Positions 35,902-44,328 of a stretch of 48,483 nucleotides of DNA are shown piece by piece. Location: assembly GCA_003223255.1 (NCBI GenBank), contig QHYJ01000060.1, positions 1-48,483 on the forward strand, given 5' to 3'. The stretch's first letter is position 1, and each line of letters starts with the position of its first letter. A program made the translations under genes and the position numbers. Under the pieces are notes generated by a model. That model was given only the letters and a program-made list of their open reading frames with translations, was not told the origin of the DNA and made no database searches. This DNA is from Acidobacteriota bacterium (GTDB taxonomy: Bacteria; Acidobacteriota; Terriglobia; Acidiferrales; UBA7541).

Positions 35902-37178
35902 GAAGCACTCCCATGGCCATCAGAAATCTCTGGAACAGGCGAACATTCCTCGGCAGTGCCAGTGTTCTGGCTGGCATGGCGCTCCATGCGCGCAGAGTCC
36001 TCGGGTTTACAAAGGTTTCGACTGCCCCCACTGGAATACCTGAAAAACTCACCGGCTTTGGCTCTACTGGAAACGTTTATGAAGAGTTGGGAGTCACCAC
36101 GGTGATCAATGGGCAAGGAACCATGACCTACCTCGGCGGTTCGCTGCCGCGCCCAGAAGTCGAGGCGGTAATGGCTCTGGGGGCGCAACATTTCGTTCCC
36201 ATCGTGGAGTTGGAGCAAGCCGCGGGAAAGCGCATCGTGGAACTACTGAAGCTGCCCGCAGACTACGACGCGATTGTCACCTGTGGCGCGGCAGCCGGCA
36301 TGCAGTCCGGCCTAGCGGGAATCCTCACCGGCAATAATCCCAAATTCATTGAGCAGCTTCCCGATCTCACGGGCATGAAATCCGAAGTTATCATTCAGAA
36401 GTCGCATCGCAACGGGTTCGATCATCAACTGCGCGCTACTGGCGTCAAACTGGTCGAAGTGGAAACGCGCGAGGACGTGAAACGGTCCATCAACGGAAAA
36501 ACGGCCATGATGCACTTTTCAAATTTTGCCAACGCCGCCGGGCAGATCAAAGTTGACGACTGGGTGACCCTGGCGCGTGAAAATCAGATTCCCGCCTTCA
36601 ACGACGCCGCTGCGGATACGCCGCCCGTCTCCCATTTGTGGGACTATGCCAACATGGGATATGACTTGATCGCTTTCAGCGGAGGCAAAGCGATTCGTGG
36701 CCCACAATGCGCGGGCCTTTTGATCGGGAAAAAGGAATTCATCGCTAACGCGCTGCTCAACAACAGCCCTCATGAAGACACGCTCGGCCGCGGGATGAAA
36801 GTCGGCAAGGAAGAAATCGTCGGCATGGTCAAAGCCCTTGAATGCTATTTGAATGAGGACCATAGCGCGCTTGAAAAGGAATGGTGGCGTCGACTGGACT
36901 CCATTTCCGCGGAGATTACGCGCGTTCCTGGAGTTGCAACCTCGTTTAACGTTCCCGACGTTGCCAATCACGTCCCGCACATGCGCATATTCTGGGATCC
37001 GCGGAAGCTCTCTCTCTTGCCCCATGAAGCTGCCAGCGCACTGCGAAATGGCAAGCCCTCCATCGTGCTCAGTTCATCTGAAAGCGGCCTCGGTATGAAC
37101 TCGTTCATGCTGAAACCCGGAGAGGAAAAAATCATTGTCACGCAACTGGTGCAGCTCTTCAAAGCCCATGCGGTCTGA
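35898..37178 (+). CDS. Tat-exported SelA-fold PLP enzyme 1 (ammonia-lyase-like)
   Basis: A 426-residue fold-type I PLP enzyme resembling SelA and D-glucosaminate-6-phosphate ammonia-lyase (DgaE). The export signal is a Tat motif (NRRTFLG, R14-R15) followed by SASVLAGMALHARRVLG. The PLP Lys is K264 in FSGGKAIRGPQCAG, and the preceding ITCGAAAGM-type glycine-rich region (VTCGAAAGMQSG) contacts the phosphate of PLP. DgaE-like enzymes remove ammonia and water to give 2-keto-3-deoxy acids. A role as selenocysteine synthase is unlikely because it is exported and no selB or tRNA-Sec is nearby. ATGA overlap with the RidA gene marks coupling; AGGAAAGG precedes the ATG. The substrate is unknown. Confidence 0.85.
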   Translation: MRSTPMAIRNLWNRRTFLGSASVLAGMALHARRVLGFTKVSTAPTGIPEKLTGFGSTGNVYEELGVTTVINGQGTMTYLGGSLPRPEVEAVMALGAQHFVPIVELEQAAGKRIVELLKLPADYDAIVTCGAAAGMQSGLAGILTGNNPKFIEQLPDLTGMKSEVIIQKSHRNGFDHQLRATGVKLVEVETREDVKRSINGKTAMMHFSNFANAAGQIKVDDWVTLARENQIPAFNDAAADTPPVSHLWDYANMGYDLIAFSGGKAIRGPQCAGLLIGKKEFIANALLNNSPHEDTLGRGMKVGKEEIVGMVKALECYLNEDHSALEKEWWRRLDSISAEITRVPGVATSFNVPDVANHVPHMRIFWDPRKLSLLPHEAASALRNGKPSIVLSSSESGLGMNSFMLKPGEEKIIVTQLVQLFKAHAV

Positions 37179-37230
37179 GAGACCAACACAAAATTCCCTG
37201 AAGACGCGGATATGGATTTGCGTGCCCTAA

Positions 37231-37252
37231 GCCTGAAGTCTTCAAGCTTTTT
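37231..37252 (+). terminator. Possible Rho-independent terminator
   Basis: GCCTGAA and TTCAAGC form a seven-pair stem (one mismatch) with a three-base loop, followed by TTTTT. It lies 52 bases after the SelA-like gene 1. The stem is short, so it is weak. Confidence 0.4.
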
Positions 37253-37262
37253 CGACGAGACT

Positions 37263-37277
37263 CCTTAAGTCTTAAGG
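37263..37277. promoter_or_regulatory. Perfect palindrome upstream of the MFS gene
   Basis: CCTTAAGTCTTAAGG is symmetrical around a central T and ends 20 bases before the MFS start codon. It could be an operator; no regulator gene is adjacent, so the assignment rests on symmetry and location. Confidence 0.4.
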
Positions 37278-37297
37278 ATTACCGGAAATATAACTAA

Positions 37298-38626
37298 ATG
37301 GACGCGCAGATTACTTCCCGGCGTCGAACCCCCATCCGCTGGATCCTGGTCTGGTGGCTCTTTGTCCTAAGTGCGGTTGCCTACCTCGATCGCGTGAATC
37401 TTTCCATTGCCGGAGCAAAACTCTCCGAGGAATTCGCCATCAGCAACATCCGCCTCGGCCTCGTCTTCAGCGCCTTTCTCTTTGGATACGCGCTGTGCCA
37501 AACTCCTGCCGGATGGCTCGCCGACCGTTTCGGTCCAAGGCGTGTGCTTACCGCGGGAGTTCTGTGGTGGGGTATCTTCACCGCGCTTACGGCAGCGATC
37601 GCTCATTCCCTTGCCAATGCGGTGATGGTCCTGGCCGTGATCCGTTTTCTCCTTGGCGCGGGTGAAGCCATCATTTATCCTGCATCGAATCAGTTTGTCG
37701 CGCGCTGGATACCCAGTCACGAACGCGGCGTGGCCAACGGCATCATTTTCGCCGGAGTCGGCATCGGCGCTGGCGTCACTCCTCCATTTATTTCCTTCAT
37801 CATGTTGCGTTACGGCTGGCGCTCGTCGTTTTTGATGAGCGCGCTGATCGGGCTCGTTGCTGGCTCCATATGGTTTCTTGCCGCGCGGGACACTCCGGAA
37901 GCGCATCCTTCCGTCTCGGCAGATGAGCTCGCCCTCATTCGGCAGGGGATTCCAGAATCGGCTGCAGCCAAAGACGCCAGCCTTCTCCCCTGGTCTACCA
38001 TTTTGTCGAGTGTAAACGTCTGGATTCTTTCCCTGGCGTATTTCTGCTTCGGCTACGTCGCGTGGGTTTTCTTTAGCTGGTTCTACCTCTACCTCGCCAA
38101 GGTGCGCGGCTTGGACTTGAAGGCCAGCGCCGTCTTCGCGACTTTGCCTTTTCTTGCTATGGCCATGTGCAGTCCTTTCGGCGGGGCTATCAGCGACGCG
38201 CTCACCAAGCGTTTTGGTTCGCGATTCGGGCGTTGCGGTGTCGCGGTGCTTGGTTTCGCGCTCACCGCGATCTTCCTCGTTTTTGGATCGGCGGCTCAGG
38301 ACACGCGTCTTGCCAGCTTTGTGCTTGCAGGAGGTGCGGGCTCCCTCTATCTTTCCCAGAGCTCTTTCTGGGCAGTTTCCGCTGACCTCGGCGGAAGATC
38401 CTCTGGCTCTCTCTCCGGCTTCATGAATATGGCAAATCAGATCGGTGGCATGATCACCGTATCGTTGACTCCTTTCCTTGCAGATAGATTCGGGTGGAAC
38501 ACGGGATTTCATGTTGCGGCAGCAATCGCCGGACTCGGCGCGATCGCCTGGCTATTGGTCAATCCCAGAGTTACCCTGTCGCCTTCGCCGGGCATTCCTC
38601 CGTTTGAGCAAAGAGAAACTGCCTAA
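37298..38626 (+). CDS. MFS transporter, ACS family (sugar-acid type)
   Basis: A 442-residue major facilitator with twelve helices. The pattern AYLDRVNLSIAGAKL after helix 1 and GWLADRFGPRRVLTAGVLWWGIFTAL after helix 2 are hallmarks of the anion:cation symporter family, which includes glucarate, galactonate and hexuronate carriers. FLLGAGEAIIYPASNQFVARWIP at helices 4-5 is also typical. These proteins import organic anions with protons. The gene follows the SelA-like gene by 119 bases and probably takes a sugar-acid-like compound across the inner membrane. The candidate substrate class fits the SelA/RidA/RraA neighbourhood but is not proven. Confidence 0.87.
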   Translation: MDAQITSRRRTPIRWILVWWLFVLSAVAYLDRVNLSIAGAKLSEEFAISNIRLGLVFSAFLFGYALCQTPAGWLADRFGPRRVLTAGVLWWGIFTALTAAIAHSLANAVMVLAVIRFLLGAGEAIIYPASNQFVARWIPSHERGVANGIIFAGVGIGAGVTPPFISFIMLRYGWRSSFLMSALIGLVAGSIWFLAARDTPEAHPSVSADELALIRQGIPESAAAKDASLLPWSTILSSVNVWILSLAYFCFGYVAWVFFSWFYLYLAKVRGLDLKASAVFATLPFLAMAMCSPFGGAISDALTKRFGSRFGRCGVAVLGFALTAIFLVFGSAAQDTRLASFVLAGGAGSLYLSQSSFWAVSADLGGRSSGSLSGFMNMANQIGGMITVSLTPFLADRFGWNTGFHVAAAIAGLGAIAWLLVNPRVTLSPSPGIPPFEQRETA

Positions 38627-38707
38627 CCATGCGTACAAAGAATGCTGCCGACCTGGTCAGCCAGAGAAAAGTGACCTTGAAAAGACATGGCAGAGTGAGC
38701 GTCTGAT

Positions 38708-39113
38708 ATGTCTGTTGATCCAGCAGTACTGAATCCTGCCAACACAACTTTTGTCGGCGAGCCTTACAGTTTTACTGGCTGCACAAGCAATTCCGCTACT
38801 TGCAGGTGAACGAACGCAATTACGCCAGCCCCAACGTGCATTTGCCCTTAGCACCACGCCAGGAACATTTGGTACCGCGAACCGGCATTTCTTCCACGGC
38901 CCCGGGTTCAACAACACGGACTTCGGCATACTGAAGCGAACTGTCCTTCGCGAGCAAATAGCGTTTGATTTGCTCATCGAATTCTTCAACATCTTTAACC
39001 ACGCGCAATTCATGAATCCTGGGGGCAACATCAACGACAACGGGAGCTTCGGAATCGTCACGAATGCGCAACCTCCGCGCATCGGGCAGATCAGCGCGAA
39101 ATTCTATTGGTGA
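38708..39113 (+). pseudogene. C-terminal remnant of a TonB-dependent (Oar-like) receptor
   Basis: The distal part reads PGTFGTANRHFFHGPGFNNTDFGILKRT, then LLIEFFNIFNHAQFMNPGGNIND and PRIGQISAKFYW, which is the C-terminal end of the long carboxypeptidase-regulatory-domain TonB receptors of Acidobacteriota, including the terminal aromatic residue. Everything before about 38830 is missing or out of frame: a piece that ends in TGA (38807-38809) precedes it, then a frame change. The barrel and plug (about 1000 residues) are gone, so this is the tail of a deleted gene. It suggests that the locus once had its own outer-membrane receptor. Confidence 0.7.
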
Positions 39114-39186
39114 TCCGGCAAACGAATCAGGGCAACCGGTCCGTCTGCGCTTTCGTTCGTGTGCTGTGCTAACTTAGTCTGCTCCC

Positions 39187-40857
39187 ATGAATTGCGGATG
39201 GACCGATTCGCTGATTGACAAGGGCAGGTTGCCGCGAACTTTGCTGGTCCTCCTTCTCTCGCTCGGCTACGCCGAGGTTTCCCTCGCGCAGACAGCCCAG
39301 ACTTACCGGCAGCAGGCCACGGAACTTGCTCGTGCCAAGGCGTGGGACGAAGCCATTGCAGCTTACCGGAAGTCTTTGGAGCTTGAACCTAGGGACTCTC
39401 TGACCCACTACAATCTCGCTCTCGCGCTGAAATACAAAGGCGATGCGCGCCAAGCTGCGGATGAATTTGAATCCGCATTGCGGCTCAAACCTAACTGGGC
39501 GGATGCGCACTACGGTCTGGGCGCAACCTGGTGCGATCTCCACGAGCAGGCCGCCGCTGTCAAAGAACTACGCACCGCCGTCGCGCTCGATCCAGCAAAT
39601 GCTGGTGCGCACCATCTCCTTGCGCGCATTTACTCGCAGCAAAATAACCCTTCGGGGTCGGAAGGCGAATTGCGAAGGGCGCTTCGCTCCAAACCCTCTG
39701 CAGAGCTGCATTTCGAGCTCGGGCTGACGGAAGGACAGCTGGGCCATCCGCAGGAGGCGGCGAACGAGTTTCGCCGCGCCTTGCGCATGAACGCCCGCTT
39801 TGCCCAGGCGCATGTGGCGCTGGGCGCTACTCTTCGTCGCCAGGGAGATCATGGTGGCGCGCTCGGCGAATTCCGCAAAGCCGTCGAAATCGATCCCAAA
39901 GATCCTACTGCGCAGTATAACCTCGGCAAGGAGCTCAAAGCTGGTGGGGACACTGCTGACGCCATCGCCGCCTTCCAGCGGGCGATCGAACTGAAGCCTG
40001 ATTTCGAAGAGGCACATTATAGCCTGGGTATCGCATTGCGCGAGCAGGGCCAAACCCAAGCGGGACAGAAAGAGCTTGAGGAACTGAAGGGGCTGCGCGA
40101 ATTCCGTGCACGGCTGGCTCAATCAAAATATCTTATCCTTCAGGGCGTAGATGCCCTAAATCAGCAGAAACTCGATGATGCATTGGCGCTCTTTCAGAAG
40201 TCCATTGACCAGAGTCCGGAATTGCCGACCGGCTATTACTACCTGGGAGTCACTTGGGATCGCAAAGCCGAACCTACGCGTGCCATTGCGGACTACCAGA
40301 AGGCGCTTGAGCTTAAACCAGATTATGCGCAAGTCCACTCAAGCTTGGGGTTGCTCTTGTGGCGGCAGGGTGATCGCGACCGAGCGCTCGAAGAGTTCCG
40401 CAAAGCCGTCATGTCCGATTCGGACTTGTCGGAGGGGCATTACAACTTGGGCCTCGCGTTGGCGCAATTAGGGGGGCTGGACGAAGCCACTCGGGAGCTG
40501 CGGGAAGCCATCAGTCTCGATCCCCACTACACCAATGCACGCATCCAGCTGGGTTTGGTACTCAGCCAGAACAACGATACGGCCGGGGCCATCAACGTCT
40601 TCCGGGAACTTGTGCGCCGAGATCCTGGTTTTGCGGAAGGTCACAATAATCTCGGTTTGGTGCTATTGCAGGCCGGCGACATCAACAAAGCGGAGGCGGA
40701 ATTTGCCGAGGCTGTGCGCCTCAAGCCACGCTATGCGGAAGCGCACTACAATCTCGCATTGGCTCTTCATCAGCAAGGAAAGGAGGCAGGGTCGCGCGCC
40801 GAGTTCGAGCGAGCTTTCGAAATTTCACCGGAACTGAGAAACGCGTCTCGCCCTTAG
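39187..40857 (+). CDS. Exported TPR-repeat protein
   Basis: A 556-residue protein with a signal peptide (LPRTLLVLLLSLGYAEVSLAQ, about residues 15-35) and about fourteen consecutive tetratricopeptide repeats, seen as AIAAYRKSLELEP, AADEFESALRLKP, ALGEFRKAVEIDP, AIAAFQRAIELKP, AIADYQKALELKP, ALEEFRKAV, ATRELREAISLDP and AEAEFAEAVRLKP. TPR arrays form superhelical scaffolds for protein binding. It is followed by the CBM9-like gene after only 2 bases, so they are probably translated together. The binding partner is unknown; exported enzymes of the locus are natural candidates. A repeat-free segment interrupts the array near residue 300, which may separate two sub-arrays. Confidence 0.85.
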   Translation: MNCGWTDSLIDKGRLPRTLLVLLLSLGYAEVSLAQTAQTYRQQATELARAKAWDEAIAAYRKSLELEPRDSLTHYNLALALKYKGDARQAADEFESALRLKPNWADAHYGLGATWCDLHEQAAAVKELRTAVALDPANAGAHHLLARIYSQQNNPSGSEGELRRALRSKPSAELHFELGLTEGQLGHPQEAANEFRRALRMNARFAQAHVALGATLRRQGDHGGALGEFRKAVEIDPKDPTAQYNLGKELKAGGDTADAIAAFQRAIELKPDFEEAHYSLGIALREQGQTQAGQKELEELKGLREFRARLAQSKYLILQGVDALNQQKLDDALALFQKSIDQSPELPTGYYYLGVTWDRKAEPTRAIADYQKALELKPDYAQVHSSLGLLLWRQGDRDRALEEFRKAVMSDSDLSEGHYNLGLALAQLGGLDEATRELREAISLDPHYTNARIQLGLVLSQNNDTAGAINVFRELVRRDPGFAEGHNNLGLVLLQAGDINKAEAEFAEAVRLKPRYAEAHYNLALALHQQGKEAGSRAEFERAFEISPELRNASRP

Positions 40858-40859
40858 CC

Positions 40860-41672
40860 ATGTATTTTCCAAGATTGGTGGTGTCGCTGGTAGTGGCGGT
40901 GGGGATTGCTCTTGTTTGGAGGGCATCCGGATTGGGATTCTCTGCGCCCGGCAGATTCTTGCCCGACGGGACGCAATCAGCGCCGACGGCCAATGCCGCT
41001 AAGGTTTGCGAATTTTCTACGCCAGGAGCTTCTCTTTCCGCTCCGTACGTCGCGCAACCGCCAGTGCTGAACACGAATCCCCATTCTCCTACCTGGTCGC
41101 ACGCATCTTCCGCGTGGATGGAAAAAGACTGCACACACCGGATCGACTATCCGAAGCTCAGAACCGAGGTACGCGCATTTTGGACCGACTCCGACTTGTA
41201 TCTGCTGTTCATTTCCCCTTATTACGAACTGAATCTTTGGTTGCCACCGGATAACAGCAAGGACCGCCTCAAGCTTTGGGATCGCGACGTGGTTGAGTTT
41301 TTCTTGGGCGACAATTGGACCAACATCAATGTTTATCGCGAGTTCGAGATCGCACCCACGGGAGATTGGGTGGATCTGGCCATAGACCGGGATCATGACC
41401 GTTATGACGCCGAATGGAACTCCGGCTGGGAGCGGCAAGGGCGAATCGATAAAAAAAACCATATCTGGTATGCGGCAGCCCGCGTGCCCTTGCATTCGGT
41501 CAGCGAGAAAAAAGTGGGTGCAGGGACGAAGTGGCGCGTCAACCTTTACCGCATCGATGGGCTCGGCGCCGATCCCCAGCGGCGCTTCTTGTGTTGGCAG
41601 CCCACTTGTGTCGTCAACCGCGATCCCAACCACGTGCCTGAACATTTTGGCACCTTGATTTTCGTCCAGTGA
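40860..41672 (+). CDS. Exported CBM9-like carbohydrate-binding domain protein
   Basis: A 270-residue exported protein. Residues 1-22 are a hydrophobic signal or anchor (LVVSLVVAVGIALVW). The rest resembles the family 9 carbohydrate-binding (DOMON-like) domain: VRAFWTDSDLYLLF, WDRDVVEFFLG, YREFEIAPTGDWVDLAID and WRVNLYRIDG, ending HVPEHFGTLIF. Such domains bind reducing-end sugars or hemes through an aromatic pocket; the ligand is unknown. The tight spacing to the TPR gene and 23 bases to the second PLP enzyme place it in the same operon. It could capture the carbohydrate substrate of the locus (inference). Confidence 0.78.
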   Translation: MYFPRLVVSLVVAVGIALVWRASGLGFSAPGRFLPDGTQSAPTANAAKVCEFSTPGASLSAPYVAQPPVLNTNPHSPTWSHASSAWMEKDCTHRIDYPKLRTEVRAFWTDSDLYLLFISPYYELNLWLPPDNSKDRLKLWDRDVVEFFLGDNWTNINVYREFEIAPTGDWVDLAIDRDHDRYDAEWNSGWERQGRIDKKNHIWYAAARVPLHSVSEKKVGAGTKWRVNLYRIDGLGADPQRRFLCWQPTCVVNRDPNHVPEHFGTLIFVQ

Positions 41673-41695
41673 AAGGAAGGTAACGGAGGAAACGC

Positions 41696-42994
41696 ATGTC
41701 TCTCGCACAAGAATCAAACCGCCGCGGATTCATGAAAATGTTGGCCGCCTCGCCGCTGCTGGCTCAGATTGCTGCTTATCAGTTTTATGAAAAATCCGCC
41801 GCGGCGATCGGACTTGACCCGCGCGGGAATGTCTACAGCCGGCTGGGCGTCAAGACGGTGATCAATTGTCGTGGAACATGGACCTATCTGAGCGGTTCGC
41901 TGCAATTTCCGGAAGTTCGTGCCGCAGAAGAACAAGCAGGGAAGTATTTTGTCAACATAGTTGAACTACAGCGCGGCGTGGGACGCAGATTGGCTGAACT
42001 AACCGGAGCGGAATCCGGAATCATTACATCGGGAGCGGCAGGCGCGATGGCTGCCGCCACCGCGGCGTGCATAGCCGGAAGCGATCCCAAAAAGATCTGG
42101 CAACTTCCCGACATTACCGGGTTAAAGCACGAAGTCATTATGGTCGGCGGGCGCAGCGCGTTTGACAATGCCATTCGACTCACGGGTGCAAAGCTGGTCC
42201 TGGTCGAGAAACCCGACGACATTGTCAACGCCATCAGCAACGACACCGCAATGATTTACACGACTCACTTGGGAGACAAACTCGTGCGCGAAGCGTCCAT
42301 CGCCAAAGAGCACAACGTGCCTCTTTTGCTCGACGATGCTGCGGGGATTCCCCCCATCGACAATATCCAGTTATACGCAAAAATGAAACTCGACTTGTAT
42401 ACATTTTCCGGTGGTAAGGGCTTGCGGGGACCGCAGTGCAGCGGGGTACTCCTGGGCCGCAAGGACCTAATCGAAGCTGCTCTGCATAATTCCTGCCCGT
42501 TCGAAGGCTCCGTGTGTCGGGCCATGAAGGTTGGAAAGGAAGAGGTCATCGGCTGCCTCACGGCCATCGAGACCTGGCTTAAGACGGATTCCAAGAAACT
42601 TTACGCCGAGTGGAACGCGCGCGTGGATCGCGTCGCGAAACTGGTAGAGACAGTTCCTGGCGTGCGCACGGAGATCTACATACCTGATGACGGGAATCGT
42701 TTTCCCACCTTGAGGGTATCGTGGGATCAGAAAGCTTGGGGTTTCGGCATCACAGACTGCGTTCAAAAACTCCGCGAAGGAGACCCGGTCATCGAAGTGC
42801 TTGGCGTGGACAATCCCAGCATGGTCTCTGCTGTGCGCGAAGGCGTGGAAAAGCCAAATCCAAACCCCAAGGAGCTCAAAGAACAAGATCACATCGAGTT
42901 GGTTTCCATGACCATTCAACCCGGTGAAGAAATGATCGTGGGGCAGCGGCTGCGAGCGATTCTAAACGCGGCTCGTAAGGGGAATGCTGCATGA
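41696..42994 (+). CDS. Tat-exported SelA-fold PLP enzyme 2
   Basis: A 432-residue paralogue of PLP enzyme 1. The Tat motif is NRRGFMK (R9, R10) and the hydrophobic part is MLAASPLLAQIAAYQF. The PLP Lys is K241 in FSGGKGLRGPQCSG; IITSGAAGAMAAATAACIAG forms the phosphate-binding region. It is distinct from enzyme 1: the spacing between the motifs differs, and the C-terminus has an extra segment (EKPNPNPKELKEQDHIE). GGAGG precedes the ATG. Its last 4 bases overlap the start of the triple RidA gene. The pairing of a second PLP enzyme with an exported RidA repeats the arrangement at 35.4-37.2 kb. Substrate unknown. Confidence 0.85.
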   Translation: MSLAQESNRRGFMKMLAASPLLAQIAAYQFYEKSAAAIGLDPRGNVYSRLGVKTVINCRGTWTYLSGSLQFPEVRAAEEQAGKYFVNIVELQRGVGRRLAELTGAESGIITSGAAGAMAAATAACIAGSDPKKIWQLPDITGLKHEVIMVGGRSAFDNAIRLTGAKLVLVEKPDDIVNAISNDTAMIYTTHLGDKLVREASIAKEHNVPLLLDDAAGIPPIDNIQLYAKMKLDLYTFSGGKGLRGPQCSGVLLGRKDLIEAALHNSCPFEGSVCRAMKVGKEEVIGCLTAIETWLKTDSKKLYAEWNARVDRVAKLVETVPGVRTEIYIPDDGNRFPTLRVSWDQKAWGFGITDCVQKLREGDPVIEVLGVDNPSMVSAVREGVEKPNPNPKELKEQDHIELVSMTIQPGEEMIVGQRLRAILNAARKGNAA

Positions 42995-44268
42995 GATTCG
43001 CTTTGCTTGTGCTTGCCTGCGTCCTTTTCGCTTCTTTGCGGGTGCAGCCGCATCCCGTAGTGCCGCAATCAGCGCCCCCATCCCATGAGGGCATGGGTTC
43101 GCCTGCGGTTGAGGCAGGAGGCTACGCGTACGTTTCCGGGCAAGGGCCCCGCCGCCCTGACGGGAGCATTCCCGCAAAATTTGCCGATCAGGTTCGCCAG
43201 GCCCTTGAGAATGTCCGAACCGTGATCGGGGCAATGGGTCTGACGATGGATCACGTGGTTTATATTCACGTCTACCTGGAAGATACAGAACGCTACTCGG
43301 AGCTTAACGAAGTCTTCGCCGATTACTTTCGCAAGGATCCCCCCGCGCGTGCCGTCTTGGGCGTGGCGCGCCTTCCTGAGCCTCCCGTTCAGATTACCGC
43401 TGTCGCTGTTCGCGATCTCCAGGGGAAGCGGCCCGTGTTTGAGCCGGGTTCTCCCCCAAACAAGGCGTACTCGCCGGGAATGCTGACGCATGACCGCCTA
43501 TTTGTTTCCACGATGCCAGGGAGTGATCCTGCAACCGGAAATGTTCCTCAAGACCCGGCAGGGCAGGTGAATCTGGCGCTTGATCGCATGAAGTCTGTGC
43601 TCCAGGCTGCAGGTCTTGGCATGGCTCACATGGTGTTTGTGAACCCCTACCTGACTTCCGAAGTTCCCATGCGAATCATGAATCAGCAATACGCGCAGCG
43701 CTTCGAATTTGGGAACACTCCCGGTCGTGCCACCATCGAGGTTTCCAGCCTGCCTCAAGGCGCGCACATCGCGTACACCGGCGTGGCGGTGCGCGATCTG
43801 AGCCAGCGGCGGGCCATACGCCCCAAGAACATGCCGCCAAGTCCCACCGCGAGCCCCTGTGTTTTCGCCGGCGACACGCTGTATTGTTCGGCGAAGAGCG
43901 GTTTCATTCCGGGGCCCAATGGCGGGGTTTACGCTGCAACCGCCTTGGACCAAACTCGTCAGACCATGCGGAACTTGTTAGACAACTTGGAAGAGGCCGA
44001 TATGAATTACAGTCAAGTCGTCTCGACAACCATTTACTTGGACGACTTATCAGACAGCCCGATCTTTGCGAAGGTGTATAAGAAGTTCTTCAGTGGGGCT
44101 CTCCCTGCGGAAACCACAGTTCAGCAAATCAAATCTGTTGAACGAAAGCCGGACGCCGAGGGGCACTATCCGGACTTGGAGCAAATGTCTCTCATCGCCG
44201 TGCGCGGACCGCGGGATTCGGGCCCGCGGCCGGAACAGGTCACAAGGAGCGAGAGGTTGAGCCGATAG
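42991..44268 (+). CDS. Exported protein with three tandem RidA domains
   Basis: A 425-residue protein with a signal peptide (residues 1-21, LLVLACVLFASLRVQ) and three consecutive RidA-like domains at about residues 30-150, 150-275 and 285-415. Domain 1 has AGGYAYVSGQGP and DPPARAVLGVARLP; domain 2 has LFVSTMPGSDP and NTPGRATIEVSSLP; domain 3 has DTLYCSAKSG and ALPAETTVQQIKSV. The catalytic Arg is present in domains 1 and 2 but replaced by Glu in domain 3. RidA proteins are trimers, so one chain could form a pseudo-trimer by itself (inference). The gene is coupled to PLP enzyme 2 by a 4-base overlap. Confidence 0.85.
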   Translation: MRFALLVLACVLFASLRVQPHPVVPQSAPPSHEGMGSPAVEAGGYAYVSGQGPRRPDGSIPAKFADQVRQALENVRTVIGAMGLTMDHVVYIHVYLEDTERYSELNEVFADYFRKDPPARAVLGVARLPEPPVQITAVAVRDLQGKRPVFEPGSPPNKAYSPGMLTHDRLFVSTMPGSDPATGNVPQDPAGQVNLALDRMKSVLQAAGLGMAHMVFVNPYLTSEVPMRIMNQQYAQRFEFGNTPGRATIEVSSLPQGAHIAYTGVAVRDLSQRRAIRPKNMPPSPTASPCVFAGDTLYCSAKSGFIPGPNGGVYAATALDQTRQTMRNLLDNLEEADMNYSQVVSTTIYLDDLSDSPIFAKVYKKFFSGALPAETTVQQIKSVERKPDAEGHYPDLEQMSLIAVRGPRDSGPRPEQVTRSERLSR

Positions 44269-44328
44269 GGACTCCCTTGGAATTCGGGCGAGATGAGGGT
44301 GGTTCAGGTTGCGCCGAATATTCCTCCG

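Noticed and set aside
37367-38512. A 381-codon reverse-strand frame
   Set aside because: Antisense to the ACS-type MFS gene; Arg/Glu-rich without motifs.
35898-42994. SelA-like proteins as selenocysteine synthases
   Set aside because: Both carry Tat signals, neither tRNA-Sec nor selB is seen, and they lie beside RidA, which fits ammonia-lyase-type PLP enzymes better.
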